Assembly: GCF_001571045.1 (NCBI RefSeq)
Contig: NZ_BCSV01000002.1
Span: forward strand, 186,001-250,000
DNA length: 64,000 nt
Source: Curtobacterium ammoniigenes NBRC 101786
GTDB lineage: Bacteria; Actinomycetota; Actinomycetes; Actinomycetales; Microbacteriaceae
Direction: 5' to 3'
The notes beneath the pieces are model-generated. The model had not been told where the DNA came from and made no database searches. It saw nothing but the letters and a program-made list of their open reading frames with translations. Each line of letters begins with the position of its first letter. Position 1 is the stretch's first letter. A program made the translations under genes and the position numbers. Below are positions 10,880 through 20,219 of this stretch, one piece after another.

Positions 10880-12672
10880 GACGCGCCTCCGGACCGGTCG
10901 GGCTGTGGTGGGACGAGCGCGGTTGTCAATGGCCCTGCGGTGGCCCGCGGTGGCGCGCCCGGGGCACGCGGTTCCGGCACGTTCGACCAATCGTCGGCCA
11001 CCGGACGACGCTCGGGTGCTGCGGGCCACCTGTCGGCCACCGCTCGCTGCTCGGGATCGGCCTCGTGCTCGCGCCACCGCTGCGTCCGATCGGCAGCGGC
11101 CGCTTCGATGGCGAGGGCCTCTGTATCGGTCCAGAGCCGCATCGCGTCGGCTGCATCGAGGGCGCCGATGCGCGCGTCGACCGGCCCGTGCACCGTGTGC
11201 ACGTGGACCTCGGCAAGGCGGAGTAGCCGATGCACCGGGCCCTGCGCAACGTGGAGGCTTTGCACCCGCGGCAGCGGCACGAGGACCAGCGAACGCCAGA
11301 TCGCGCCGAGCCGGAGCACGACCGCGCCGGGAACCTGCCGGTAGCCGTTGCGCCGCCACGAGAGCGGGCGCAGCCAGGCGCCCCGGCCCGGGGACCGTGT
11401 GAAGCCGCCGACATCACCCGTCGTCGCAAGGCTCGCATCGATCACGGACACCGCCTCCGCCGATCCGGCGCGCATCGCATCGAAGCTCGCGCCCGGGCCG
11501 GCGACGGTGGCGCCGACGAGCTCGGGCAGGATGATCTCGAGCACCGCGCGCACGTCCGCCGCACTGCCGACCGGCAGCACGAGCGACGACACCTGCTGAT
11601 TCTGCCGACCCTCGCGCGTGTGCGCGGCGCGGTTGATGCGGACATCCCACCAGCCGAACGGCCGCCACAGGATCGGCTGGGTGACGCTCACCGCATGGAT
11701 CCGGCCCGGCGGCAGCGTCTCGTTCATCGTCGAGATGAGCCCGTAGCCGATTCGGATCCCGTCCGGCGTCTCCGCGATCGTGTACTGCAGGAACTTCGTG
11801 AACTTCCGCACCGAGTACCCGCCGAAGCCGATCACGGTCGGCAGCAGCGTGGCGACGAGGAAATAGCGTCCGGTCGCGACGACGCTGAACACGATCAGGG
11901 CCACGAGCACCAGCAGGACGATCGTCGTGGTCGACAGGACGAGTGACCCGATCAGCCGACCCTGGTGCACGCGCACGACCCGGGTCGCGCGCACGGCAGC
12001 GGGATCGAGCTCCGGCAGCGTGAAGTCGTTGACACGGTCCTGCACGAACCCTGCGGAGGCGCGTCCACCGCCCGGCATGTCCGCTCGCGCGCCGCTCGCA
12101 AGGGCCAGCAAGCGCGCGCGCAAATCGTCCGCTGCGGCGGATCCGAGGTATTCGAGCCGCACCGTCGCCCCATTGCCGGCCTGGCTGATCTCCAACCGGG
12201 CTGTCCGGAACAGCCGCGGGAAGATCGGCCGGACGATGTTGATCCCCTGGATCCGGTCGAGGCGCGCCTTGCGGTGGTTCCGGAACAGCACGCCGGACCG
12301 AACCTCGACGACCTCCCCCGTGACACGGAATTCATGCGCTCGCCACGACAACCAGAACAGGCCGACGAGGACCATCACCAGCAGCAGGATGCCGAGCAGG
12401 ATCCAGCCGACCGCGTGATGTTCGACGACGTAGCTGACCGGGTCGCCGGGGTCATGCGCGTGCGGTCCCGGCAGGAACGCGTTGATGAGCCAGTCGCGCC
12501 CGTTGTTGATCACGATGCCGACGAGGACGACGAACGCCAGGCCCCCGCGCAGCAGCGGCGTCGCGGGATGGAGGCGATGCCACTGTCCGTCGGTGAGCGG
12601 CGCGGCGGCGCCTGGCTGCTGCGGATACGGCGGCGGGAACGCCATGCGCGGCGGCGGAGTGCGGAACGACAC
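10876..12672 (-). CDS. Bacterial PH (DUF304/YdbT-like) membrane protein
   Basis: 598 residues with a Pro-rich N-terminus, membrane segments at about 43-57, 88-109, 240-265 and 269-286, and bPH2 domains after each membrane pair (TGEVVEVRSGVLFRNHRKARLDRIQGI is the typical opening of one). A further such domain lies near residue 450 and a Pro/Arg-rich tail follows. This is the YdbT layout, which is nearly always paired with a YdbS-like smaller partner as here. Role unknown; an envelope function is inferred. The start is uncertain: an internal ATG lies at 12645. Confidence 0.85.
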   Translation of the reverse strand: MSFRTPPPRMAFPPPYPQQPGAAAPLTDGQWHRLHPATPLLRGGLAFVVLVGIVINNGRDWLINAFLPGPHAHDPGDPVSYVVEHHAVGWILLGILLLVMVLVGLFWLSWRAHEFRVTGEVVEVRSGVLFRNHRKARLDRIQGINIVRPIFPRLFRTARLEISQAGNGATVRLEYLGSAAADDLRARLLALASGARADMPGGGRASAGFVQDRVNDFTLPELDPAAVRATRVVRVHQGRLIGSLVLSTTTIVLLVLVALIVFSVVATGRYFLVATLLPTVIGFGGYSVRKFTKFLQYTIAETPDGIRIGYGLISTMNETLPPGRIHAVSVTQPILWRPFGWWDVRINRAAHTREGRQNQQVSSLVLPVGSAADVRAVLEIILPELVGATVAGPGASFDAMRAGSAEAVSVIDASLATTGDVGGFTRSPGRGAWLRPLSWRRNGYRQVPGAVVLRLGAIWRSLVLVPLPRVQSLHVAQGPVHRLLRLAEVHVHTVHGPVDARIGALDAADAMRLWTDTEALAIEAAAADRTQRWREHEADPEQRAVADRWPAAPERRPVADDWSNVPEPRAPGAPPRATAGPLTTALVPPQPDRSGGAS

Positions 12673-12678
12673 GGTGGC

Positions 12679-13176
12679 CTACAGTCCGACGCGGCGGGAT
12701 TCCGCGAGCTCGACGAGGCGATCCCGGAGGTCGTCGGCAACCGCGGCGGGCAGCCCCGGCAGCCGCACGTTCGACGCGGCCGCGGCGGTGACGAATCGGA
12801 GCTCGCTCAGCCCGAGCACGCGGTTCAGCGGCGTCCGGGCGACGTCGACGAGCTGCAGGCGGCCGTACGGCACGGCGACGAACCGCTGGAACAGCAGGCC
12901 GCGGCGCACGACGAGGTCGTCGTCGCGAAGGGCGAACCCGATCGCGCGGATGCGCCGCGGGGTGAACACGGCGACGAGGAGCGTGATCACCCCGACGATC
13001 GCGCCGATCACGGTCCAGACCGCACCGCTCGTCGTGCCCGCGAGCGCGACGAGGCCGAGGAGCAGACATGCGGCGGTGAGCAGACCGCCGAACACGATCT
13101 CCGTGACGAGCTCCACCCAGGTGAGCTTCGGCGACACACGGCGCCACGGGATCCCGGGAACATCGAGGCGGTCCAT
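12679..13176 (-). CDS. PH domain membrane protein (YdbS-like)
   Basis: 165 residues: two membrane helices (about 26-46 and 51-71) then a bPH2 domain (IGFALRDDDLVVRRGLLFQRFVAVPYGRLQLVDV). ATG 13176 has an aggag site 7 bp upstream and excludes a longer unlikely extension. It is the small partner of the adjacent YdbT-like gene, 6 bp apart. Confidence 0.87.
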   Translation of the reverse strand: MDRLDVPGIPWRRVSPKLTWVELVTEIVFGGLLTAACLLLGLVALAGTTSGAVWTVIGAIVGVITLLVAVFTPRRIRAIGFALRDDDLVVRRGLLFQRFVAVPYGRLQLVDVARTPLNRVLGLSELRFVTAAAASNVRLPGLPAAVADDLRDRLVELAESRRVGL

Positions 13177-13199
13177 CGCGAGCTCCTGTGTTCCGGCGG

Positions 13200-13685
13200 T
13201 CAGCGGACGGCGGTGCCGGAGCCGCCGCGGTCGTCGTCGTTGTCGTCGTCGCGGGGCGGGACGATGCACATCCGCTCCGCGACGAGCGCGCAGACGGTGA
13301 GCACGATCCCTCCGCCGACCGCGACGGCGTTGGGCAGGGATGAGCCTAACCCCGGGAGCACCGAGCGGGTCAGGAGATAGGCGAGCCCGCCGAGCGCGAA
13401 CGCGCCGAGCAGCGCACCCGTAATGCTCGACGCCTTTGTCAGGTAGAGCACGCGCGCCGCGTAGAGCGGGTCGACGCGCCGTGCCGCCGTGCCTTTGACA
13501 TGGCGCCGGACCGGCATCGCCATGAAGACGAGTGCGATGCCGATGAACGTGAGCGTCAGTCCGAGCGCCGTCGACAGCACGAGCACCGGCATCTGCCGGG
13601 AGGCCAGGGTCGCGTCGAGCGCGAAGCCCGCGACGGCGGCGACGATCGCGACGCTGATGATGGTGGAGGCTCGGGTCGGCCTCAT
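13200..13685 (-). CDS. DUF3180 membrane protein
   Basis: 161 residues with four predicted membrane helices (about 9-29, 33-55, 86-106, 120-140) and an acidic Asp-rich C-terminal tail. DUF3180 proteins are restricted to actinobacteria and sit directly after folK, as here; the start overlaps the folK stop by four bases. Function unknown. Coupling to the folate genes is positional only. Confidence 0.85.
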   Translation of the reverse strand: MRPTRASTIISVAIVAAVAGFALDATLASRQMPVLVLSTALGLTLTFIGIALVFMAMPVRRHVKGTAARRVDPLYAARVLYLTKASSITGALLGAFALGGLAYLLTRSVLPGLGSSLPNAVAVGGGIVLTVCALVAERMCIVPPRDDDNDDDRGGSGTAVR

Positions 13686-14239
13686 GCGCGTCCCTCCGCG
13701 CTCGGGGTCGTCGCCGGCACGACGCCGGCCTCGGGTTCGACGAGCCGCAGTCCCGGAACCCGTACGGTCTGATCGCCGACCGCGGCGAGGACCTCGGCGA
13801 CCGGCCCGACGCCCGGAAGGAACGCCTCCGGGTCGGCATCGAGCCAGGGTGCGAGCACGAAGTCACGTTCCGCGGCGCGCGGATGCGGCAGGGTCACGAC
13901 CGGGTCCGAGTCGATCCGGTCATCCACGGCGACGATGTCGAGGTCGAGCGTGCGGTCTCCCCACCGTTCCACGCGGACCCGGCCGTGCGCGTTCTCGATC
14001 CGGTGCAGCAGCTCCAGAAGCGGCCGGGGCTCGAGCGCGGTTTCGACGATCACGATCCCATTGCGGTAGCGCGGCTTGTGCTCGTCGCGCCCGTCGAGGG
14101 TGAGTGCGACGGACTCGACCTCATGACTCGCGGCGACCACCCGCACCCCGGGAAGCGCGGCGATCTCCGCCGCGGCGTCGCGCAGCGTCTGACCGGTCGC
14201 GCCGAGGTTCGCCCCGAGCGCGATCACCGCGCGGCTCAC
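13682..14239 (-). CDS. folK: 2-amino-4-hydroxy-6-hydroxymethyldihydropteridine pyrophosphokinase
   Basis: Transfers pyrophosphate from ATP to the pterin alcohol, giving the substrate of FolP. The 185 residues contain the family marks: ALGANLGATGQTL at the start, RYRNGIVIVET, and the ATP/Mg motif RWGDRTLDLDIVAVDD followed by LPHPRAAERDFVLAP. It overlaps folB by four bases on one side and the DUF3180 gene on the other, indicating one operon. Confidence 0.95.
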   Translation of the reverse strand: MSRAVIALGANLGATGQTLRDAAAEIAALPGVRVVAASHEVESVALTLDGRDEHKPRYRNGIVIVETALEPRPLLELLHRIENAHGRVRVERWGDRTLDLDIVAVDDRIDSDPVVTLPHPRAAERDFVLAPWLDADPEAFLPGVGPVAEVLAAVGDQTVRVPGLRLVEPEAGVVPATTPSAEGRA

Positions 14240-14622
14240 GCGTCGTGCTCCGGGGTGGCCTGCTGACGGGTGCGGCGGATCGTGATCGAGACGTCGTCGA
14301 ACGGCACGGTGATGGGCGCCTGCGGCTTGTGCACCGTGACCTCGGTCGCGGACGCCGCGCGATGCGACAGGACGATCGCGGCGATCCGTTCGGCAAGCGT
14401 CTCGATGAGGTCCACCGGATCGCGGTGGATCGCGTCGACGACCTGCTCGGCGAGCACCCCGTAGTGCACGGTGTTGTCGAGGTCGTCGGTGCCGGAGGCG
14501 GTGGTGGCGTCGATCTCGACCGTCACGTCGACGACGAACTCCTGCCCGTCACGACGCTCATGGTCGAAGACGCCGTGGTTGCCCCGCGCGCGGAGCCCGG
14601 TGAGTCGGATCTGATCGGTCAT
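14236..14622 (-). CDS. folB: Dihydroneopterin aldolase
   Basis: Cleaves 7,8-dihydroneopterin to the hydroxymethylpterin. 128 residues, tunnelling-fold length. Motifs: LTGLRARGNHGVFDHERRDGQEF, DNTVHYGVLAEQV, LIETLAERIA and VTVHKPQAPI (the Glu and Lys positions of the active site). It begins at ATG 14622, which overlaps the folP stop. Confidence 0.95.
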   Translation of the reverse strand: MTDQIRLTGLRARGNHGVFDHERRDGQEFVVDVTVEIDATTASGTDDLDNTVHYGVLAEQVVDAIHRDPVDLIETLAERIAAIVLSHRAASATEVTVHKPQAPITVPFDDVSITIRRTRQQATPEHDA

Positions 14623-15599
14623 CGGCGAGCGGCCCTCCAGGCGTCCCACACGTCGAGGACGACGCGGGTCGGAGCGGGATCGTGCACGCGCACACCCCAC
14701 GCTCCGCGTTCGGCGGCCAGGAGGCTGATGGCTGCGCTGGCAGCGTCGCGCTCCGTGGCCGGGGCATCCGCGGGGCTTCCGACGCCCGCGAGGAATCGTT
14801 TGCGGGAGGCGGCGACGAGGACCGGGAGCCCGAGTGACGCGAACCGTTCGTACCCGGCGAGGATCTCCCAGTTCTGTGCTGCGTCCTTCGCGAAGCCGAG
14901 CCCGGGATCGATGATCACGCGGTCCTCTCGGACGCCGAGGACGATGAGCTCGGCGACCCGGCGCTCGACCTCACGCCGGACTTCCTCCACGGGGTTCGTG
15001 TAGACGGCGTTGCGGTTCATGCGGTCGGAGTGGCCGCGCCAGTGCATGACGACGAACATCGCGCCGGTGCTCATCACGACGCGCGCCATGTCGGCGTCGG
15101 CAAGACCGCCCGAGACGTCGTTCACGAGAACAGCGCCCGCTTCGACAGCGCGCTCCGCAGTGGCCGCGTTCATCGTGTCGACACTCACCGCGATGCGGTC
15201 GGCAACGAGGTCGCGGATCACCGGCAGCACCCGTCGCTGCTCTTCCGCAAGCGGCACGCGATGCGCGCCAGGACGCGTGGACTCGCCGCCCACGTCCACC
15301 ATGTCGGCACCGGCCGCGATGAGTGACCGCGCGTGCTCGACCGCTCGATCACGGTCCAGATGCTCGCCACCATCGGAGAACGAGTCCGGCGTCACGTTGA
15401 GAATGCCGATGACGTGCGGACGGCCCGCCGTCGCGGTCATCGGTGCGACTGCTGCGCCGACCGGCCGGGAGACACGCTCCCCGCCGTCACGGAATGCCCG
15501 GATATCGATCGCGACGGTTGCAGGCACAGACGCGGCCGCGCGCGCACGGCTCTGCTCAGCGAGTCGGCGCGCGCGTCGCGTGACGGGCGAGTCGGTCAT
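14619..15599 (-). CDS. folP: Dihydropteroate synthase
   Basis: Joins the pterin pyrophosphate to 4-aminobenzoate. Core motifs are clear: IGILNVTPDSFSDGG, VDVGGESTRPGA, VNDVSGG, and IDPGLGFAKD with VAASRKRFLAG near the end. The frame from ATG 15599 adds about 53 Ala/Arg-rich residues before the core; neither this ATG nor the internal ATG at 15440 has a good ribosome site, so the start is unsettled. It follows ftsH by 9 bp. The folE gene that commonly lies between ftsH and folP in related genomes is absent here. Confidence 0.93.
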   Translation of the reverse strand: MTDSPVTRRARRLAEQSRARAAASVPATVAIDIRAFRDGGERVSRPVGAAVAPMTATAGRPHVIGILNVTPDSFSDGGEHLDRDRAVEHARSLIAAGADMVDVGGESTRPGAHRVPLAEEQRRVLPVIRDLVADRIAVSVDTMNAATAERAVEAGAVLVNDVSGGLADADMARVVMSTGAMFVVMHWRGHSDRMNRNAVYTNPVEEVRREVERRVAELIVLGVREDRVIIDPGLGFAKDAAQNWEILAGYERFASLGLPVLVAASRKRFLAGVGSPADAPATERDAASAAISLLAAERGAWGVRVHDPAPTRVVLDVWDAWRAARR

Positions 15600-15608
15600 G
15601 CCGACGGC

Positions 15609-17606
15609 CTACGCGGGTGCGATGCCAGGGTTGCCGCGGGGCGCGCGTTGGCGCCGGGGCTTCGCCGGCGGCTCTGAGTCGATACCGCCGTCCACTGCAC
15701 CCTCGTTGACGGGCGCTTTCGTCGGGAACGCGATGGCCGGAATGTTCGACACCGGGCGCTTGTCGCTGGAGAGCCACTGCGGGCGCTCCGGCAGCTTCCG
15801 AACGTTCTTGAAGATCTCCACGAGCTCCGGCGCGTCGAGCGTCTCCTTCTCGAGGAGGGCGCCGGCGAGGTGGTCGAGGATGTCCCGGTTGTCGTTGAGC
15901 ACCTGGTAGGCCTCGTCGTGCGCCTGTTCGAGCAGCACGCGGACTTCCGCGTCGACGGTCTCGGCGATGTTCTCCGAGTAGTCGCGCTGTGCGCCCATGT
16001 CGCGGCCGTAGAACGGCTCACCCGATCCCTGTCCGAGCTTGACGGAGCCGACCGCACGGCTCATGCCGTACTCGGTGACCATCTTGCGGGCGGTCCCGGT
16101 GGCCTTCTCGATGTCGTTCGAGGCGCCGGTCGTCGGATCGTGGAAGACGATCTCTTCGGCGACGCGACCGCCCATGGCGTAGGTGAGCTGGTCGAGCAGC
16201 TCGTTGCGCGTGACCGAGTACTTGTCCTCCAGCGGCAGCACCATGGTGTAACCGAGGGCGCGACCGCGCGGGAGGATCGTGATCTTGGTGACCGGATCGG
16301 TGTGACGCATCGCCGCTGCGGCCAGTGCGTGACCGCCCTCGTGGTACGCGGTGATCAGCTTTTCCTGGTCCGACATGATCCGCGTCCGGCGCTGCGGACC
16401 GGCCATCACGCGGTCCACGGCCTCGTCGAGCGCGCGGTTGTCGATGAGCTGTGCGTTCGACCGTGCGGTGAGCAGCGCGGCCTCATTGAGGACGTTCGCC
16501 AGGTCAGCGCCGGTGAACCCGGGGGTCTTCCGGGCGAGGAGGTCGAGGTCGACGCTCGCGGCGAGCGGCTTGCCCTTCGCATGGACCGCGAGGATCTGCC
16601 TGCGGCCATCGAGCGACGGCGCGTCGACGCCGATCTGCCGGTCGAATCGGCCCGGGCGCAGCAGCGCGGGATCGAGGACGTCCGGGCGGTTCGTCGCGGC
16701 GATGAGGATGACGTTCGTCTTGACGTCGAAGCCGTCCATCTCGACGAGCAGCTGGTTCAGGGTCTGCTCACGCTCGTCGTTACCGCCGCCGATACCGGCG
16801 CCACGGTGCCGACCCACGGCGTCGATCTCGTCGACGAAGATGATCGCTGGGGCGTTCTGCTTGGCCTGATCGAACAGGTCGCGCACGCGGCTTGCGCCGA
16901 CGCCCACGAACATCTCGACGAAATCCGAGCCGGAGATGGAGAAGAAGGGGACCCCGGCCTCCCCCGCGACGGCACGCGCCAGCAGGGTCTTTCCGGTTCC
17001 GGGAGGACCGTACAGGAGCACGCCCTTCGGGATACGAGCGCCGACGGCCTGGAACTTCGCGGGCTCCTTGAGGAACTCCTTGATCTCCTGCAGCTCCTCG
17101 ATGGCCTCGTCCGCACCGGCGACGTCGGCGAAGGTGACCTGCGGGTTCTCCTTGTTGTTCATCTTCGCGCGGGACTTGCCGAACTGCATGACCCGCGAGC
17201 CGCCGCCCTGGGCGCTCGACAGGATGAACCAGAAGATGATGCCGATCACGAGGAACGGAAGCAGGGTGACGAGCAGCGACACGAACCAGTTGGTCGTCGT
17301 GACGGTGTCGTTGTAGCCCTTGGGGAGGTTCGCCTTGTCAATCGCCGACACGACGTCCGGGCCGCGCGGGGTCGCGTAGTAGAACTGCTCGGTCTGGCCG
17401 CCGTTCTTCAGCACGAGGTCGACGCGCTGCTCGGTGGAGTTCACCGTGGCCGATGCGACCTTGCCCGTCGAAAGCTGCTCAAGACCCTTCTGGGTGGTGA
17501 CCTGCGTGGTCCCCGAGGCGCTGATGACGCTCCAGCCGATCCAGATGCCGATGATCGCGATGATGACGTACAAATACGGCCCGCGGAGGATGCGCTTGAA
17601 ATCCAT
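15609..17606 (-). CDS. ftsH: ATP-dependent zinc metalloprotease FtsH
   Basis: Membrane-bound AAA+ protease that extracts and degrades membrane and short-lived proteins. 665 residues: membrane helix about 13-29, periplasmic domain, helix about 108-130, AAA+ domain with Walker A GPPGTGKT (200-207), Walker B IIFVDE (255-260) and SRH with ATNRPDVLD, then the zinc protease domain with HEGGH at 422-426. A basic Pro-rich tail ends the protein. It lies between hpt and folP in a common actinobacterial order. Confidence 0.98.
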   Translation of the reverse strand: MDFKRILRGPYLYVIIAIIGIWIGWSVISASGTTQVTTQKGLEQLSTGKVASATVNSTEQRVDLVLKNGGQTEQFYYATPRGPDVVSAIDKANLPKGYNDTVTTTNWFVSLLVTLLPFLVIGIIFWFILSSAQGGGSRVMQFGKSRAKMNNKENPQVTFADVAGADEAIEELQEIKEFLKEPAKFQAVGARIPKGVLLYGPPGTGKTLLARAVAGEAGVPFFSISGSDFVEMFVGVGASRVRDLFDQAKQNAPAIIFVDEIDAVGRHRGAGIGGGNDEREQTLNQLLVEMDGFDVKTNVILIAATNRPDVLDPALLRPGRFDRQIGVDAPSLDGRRQILAVHAKGKPLAASVDLDLLARKTPGFTGADLANVLNEAALLTARSNAQLIDNRALDEAVDRVMAGPQRRTRIMSDQEKLITAYHEGGHALAAAAMRHTDPVTKITILPRGRALGYTMVLPLEDKYSVTRNELLDQLTYAMGGRVAEEIVFHDPTTGASNDIEKATGTARKMVTEYGMSRAVGSVKLGQGSGEPFYGRDMGAQRDYSENIAETVDAEVRVLLEQAHDEAYQVLNDNRDILDHLAGALLEKETLDAPELVEIFKNVRKLPERPQWLSSDKRPVSNIPAIAFPTKAPVNEGAVDGGIDSEPPAKPRRQRAPRGNPGIAPA

Positions 17607-17726
17607 GTGATCCGGGCGAGGAGCCCGACACCTTTCTCTGCCGACGATGCGTGTCGATCAGCATACGGCCGCGACTCTGTGGCTCGGGTGGATGTCCTCT
17701 GCGGGCGAACTCCATGAATTCCTCCT

Positions 17727-17781
17727 GCTCGGGCGAAGCGCCGCGACGCAGCGGCTCGGGCGAAGCGCCGCGGGGGGGGGG
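17727..17781. repeat. Short direct repeats and G10 tract between ftsH and hpt
   Basis: The 19-mer gctcgggcgaagcgccgcg occurs at 17727-17745 and again at 17754-17772, and the second copy runs into ten consecutive G (17772-17781). This is the downstream end of hpt and the upstream leader of ftsH. Such a G-run is prone to slippage. Confidence 0.85.
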
Positions 17782-17812
17782 TGGAGCGGTCGCCGGCGGT
17801 CGGCGGGGCCGC

Positions 17813-18364
17813 TCAGGAGTACACGTGCGGTGCGAGCACGCCGACGCCGCGCAGATTGCGGTACCGCTCGGCGTAGTCCAGCCCGTACCCCACGACGAAG
17901 GCGTTCGGGATATCGAACCCGACGTACCGGACGTCGACGTGGACCTTCGCCGCCTCCGGCTTGCGGAGCAGCGCGACGATCTCGACACTCGCCGCGCCGC
18001 GCGACAGCAGGTTCTCCCGCAGCCAGGACAGCGTGAGCCCGGAGTCGATGATGTCCTCGACGATCAACACATCGCGTCCGTGGAGATCGGTGTCCAGGTC
18101 CTTCAGTATCCGGACCACACCCGACGACTTGGTGCCGGAGCCGTAGGACGACACCGCCATCCAGTCCATCGCGGCCGACATCTTCAGTTCGCGGGCGAAG
18201 TCCGCCATGACCATGACCGCGCCCTTCAGTACGCCGACGAGCAGCGGATCGCGGTCGGCATAGTCGGCCTCGACCGCGCGGGCAAGCTCGGCGATCTTCG
18301 CGTCGATCTGGTCGGCGGTGAGCAAGACCTCGGTCAGGTCATCCTGGACATCGGCGAGTTCCAC
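17813..18364 (-). CDS. hpt: Hypoxanthine phosphoribosyltransferase
   Basis: Purine salvage: hypoxanthine or guanine plus PRPP to IMP or GMP. 183 residues, usual length. Motifs: [20 protein letters not shown], and the PRPP loop [17 protein letters not shown], then [24 protein letters not shown] at the purine pocket. It starts 10 bp after tilS with a gaagga site, so the two are cotranscribed, as in most bacteria. Confidence 0.95.
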   Translation of the reverse strand: MELADVQDDLTEVLLTADQIDAKIAELARAVEADYADRDPLLVGVLKGAVMVMADFARELKMSAAMDWMAVSSYGSGTKSSGVVRILKDLDTDLHGRDVLIVEDIIDSGLTLSWLRENLLSRGAASVEIVALLRKPEAAKVHVDVRYVGFDIPNAFVVGYGLDYAERYRNLRGVGVLAPHVYS

Positions 18365-18374
18365 GTTCCGTCCT

Positions 18375-19421
18375 TCACGCCTCAGGGGTGGCTGCGGTTC
18401 CGTCCACAGTACTGGCGAACAGGAGGCGCTCCCCCCGTCTCGAAACCATCACACCCGGGAGGTGGATCGGCCCCTGCCCCGACCAGTCGGTGACGAGCCG
18501 GCAGACCTCGAGTGTCTGCACGCGCGAGAGCACGATCCCGAACTCGCTCTCGACGGCGAGCCGGACCAGCCGCTGCCGGAGCGCGGCCGGATTCGCGGCC
18601 AGCCCCGACACCGACAGCGCGATACCGGCGTCCGCATGCTCGGCGAGATCCTCCGCCTGTTCCTCCGCGAATCGGTCGAGCGCCGACGCGTCCTCACGCA
18701 GTTGCTCAGCCGTTCGTGCCAGCGCGTCCGCCACGCCCGGCCCGAGCTCCCGCTCGAGCACCGGGAGCACCCGGTTCCGCACTCGAACACGGGTGAAGGC
18801 GGCGTCGTCGTTCTGCGGGTCCTCCCACGGTGCGAGCCCGGACGCCACGCACGCCGCCCGAGTCGCGGCGCGCCGGACGGCCAGCAGCGGACGGAGGTAG
18901 GTCGTGCCTCCCGCCCGGTGCACCGACGCCATACCCGAGAGGCTGTCCGGCCCGCTGCCCCGCGCGAGCCCGAGCAGAACCGTCTCCGCCTGATCGTCGA
19001 GCGTGTGACCGAGGAGGATCGCCGCGGACCCCGTCGCCGTCGCGGCATCGGCCAGCGCCCGGTACCGGGCATCACGTGCTGCGGCTTCAGGCCCGCCTTC
19101 CTGACCGACCTGCACGCGCCGCACCAGCACCGGGGCCAGCCCGAGCTCGGCCGCCTGTCTGGAGGCGCGACTCGCCACCGCCGCGGAGCCCACCTGGATC
19201 CCGTGGTCCACGATCACTGCGCCCGCGTGAAGCCCTTGCTTCGGCGCTTCGAAGGCAGCCGCGGCCGCGAGCGCGAGGGAGTCGGGGCCACCGCTCAGCG
19301 CAACGAGGACGGCGTCGCCATGCTGCAGGAGGCCGTCAGCGAGCGCATCGGCCAGCGCGGAACGGACCGCGAGCCGCACGGCGGCGACGGCGGGGTCGAG
19401 TCGTGGCCTCGGAGTCTCCAC
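18375..19421 (-). CDS. tilS: tRNA(Ile)-lysidine synthase
   Basis: Modifies C34 of the CAU-anticodon tRNA-Ile to lysidine. The PP-loop motif [10 protein letters not shown] lies near the N-terminus, followed by [26 protein letters not shown] and the C-terminal specificity region. The frame extends upstream into the ppa promoter; GTG 19421 ([15 protein letters not shown]) gives the usual length of about 348 residues, with ATG 19451 as an alternative. Neither has a clear ribosome site. It diverges from ppa. Confidence 0.92.
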   Translation of the reverse strand: METPRPRLDPAVAAVRLAVRSALADALADGLLQHGDAVLVALSGGPDSLALAAAAAFEAPKQGLHAGAVIVDHGIQVGSAAVASRASRQAAELGLAPVLVRRVQVGQEGGPEAAARDARYRALADAATATGSAAILLGHTLDDQAETVLLGLARGSGPDSLSGMASVHRAGGTTYLRPLLAVRRAATRAACVASGLAPWEDPQNDDAAFTRVRVRNRVLPVLERELGPGVADALARTAEQLREDASALDRFAEEQAEDLAEHADAGIALSVSGLAANPAALRQRLVRLAVESEFGIVLSRVQTLEVCRLVTDWSGQGPIHLPGVMVSRRGERLLFASTVDGTAATPEA

Positions 19422-19470
19422 GCCAGTAACGTTATCGAGGCGTTCAATCATCGACACATCAGGAGTGCAT

Positions 19471-19959
19471 ATGGCCGCGTACGACGTCGTCATCGAGATC
19501 CCCAAGGGCAGCCGCAACAAGTACGAGGTCGACCACGAGACCGGTCGCGTGTTCCTCGACCGCGTGCTGTTCACGTCGTTCGTGTACCCGACCGACTACG
19601 GCTTCTTCGAGAACACCCTCGCCGATGACGGTGACCCGGTGGACGCGCTCGTCCTGCTCGAATACCCGCTGTTCCCGGGCGTGGGCGTCAAGGTGCGTCC
19701 GGTCGGCGTGTTCAAGATGAGCGACGAGGCCGGCAACGACGCGAAGATCATCTGCGTGCCCGCGAAGGACCCGCGCTGGCAGCACATCCAGGACATCGCC
19801 GACGTGCCCCAGGCGCAGCAGGACGAGATCGCGCACTTCTTCGAGCGGTACAAGGACCTCGAGCCGGGCAAGTTCGTCAAGGCCGAAGGGTGGGGCGACG
19901 CTGCCGAGGCCGAAGAGATCATCCAGGCAGGCCAGGCGGCCTACACGCCGTCGCACTGA
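19471..19959 (+). CDS. ppa: Inorganic pyrophosphatase, class A
   Basis: Hydrolyses pyrophosphate released by biosynthesis. 162 residues. Seen: [17 protein letters not shown], then [23 protein letters not shown], which carries the metal-binding aspartates, and the late KDPRW. ATG 19471 has aggag 5-9 bp upstream. The gene stands alone on the plus strand. Confidence 0.97.
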   Translation: MAAYDVVIEIPKGSRNKYEVDHETGRVFLDRVLFTSFVYPTDYGFFENTLADDGDPVDALVLLEYPLFPGVGVKVRPVGVFKMSDEAGNDAKIICVPAKDPRWQHIQDIADVPQAQQDEIAHFFERYKDLEPGKFVKAEGWGDAAEAEEIIQAGQAAYTPSH

Positions 19960-20007
19960 CCGACTGCAGGCGGCCCGGCTGCGCTGACACTGGGCCGCTG
20001 ACCGGGT

Positions 20008-20122
20008 GCACCGGCTGCCCTTGCTTGCTCTGGCTGCCCTTGCTTGCCCTGGCAGTACCGGCCGTACCGGCTGCACCGGCTGGCTGCACCGGCTGCACCG
20101 GCTGGCTGCACCGGCTGCACTG
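20008..20122. repeat. CTGCACCGG-rich repeat tract
   Basis: Between the convergent ppa and NlpC/P60 genes. It opens with two 15-17-base units of the ttgcttgc(c/t)ctggc type and continues with many tandem ctgcaccgg and ggctg units. Both strands are open for long stretches but the translations are only Cys/Ser/Gln or Leu/Ala runs. No coding role is likely. It lies just before a strong terminator. Confidence 0.8.
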
Positions 20123-20129
20123 CAGGCAC

Positions 20130-20176
20130 GAGAAACGGCGCCCGCTTCCGTATGTGGAGGCGGGCGCCGTTTTCTC
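20130..20176. terminator. Bidirectional intrinsic terminator
   Basis: A 16-bp stem (20130-20145 with 20160-20176, one bulged T) with an A-run on one side and a T-run on the other. It is placed between the convergent ppa and NlpC/P60 genes. Confidence 0.85.
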
Positions 20177-20219
20177 GGACGGACCGAAGCGACACCCGAA
20201 GTCGCGTTCGGTCCGGAGC

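Noticed and set aside
15870-17717. 615-residue open frame opposite ftsH
   Set aside because: Antisense shadow of ftsH; no recognisable domains.
13682-19421. Unusual folate-protease-purine gene mix as a novel system
   Set aside because: tilS-hpt-ftsH-fol gene order is a common actinobacterial housekeeping arrangement; only the absent folE is noteworthy.
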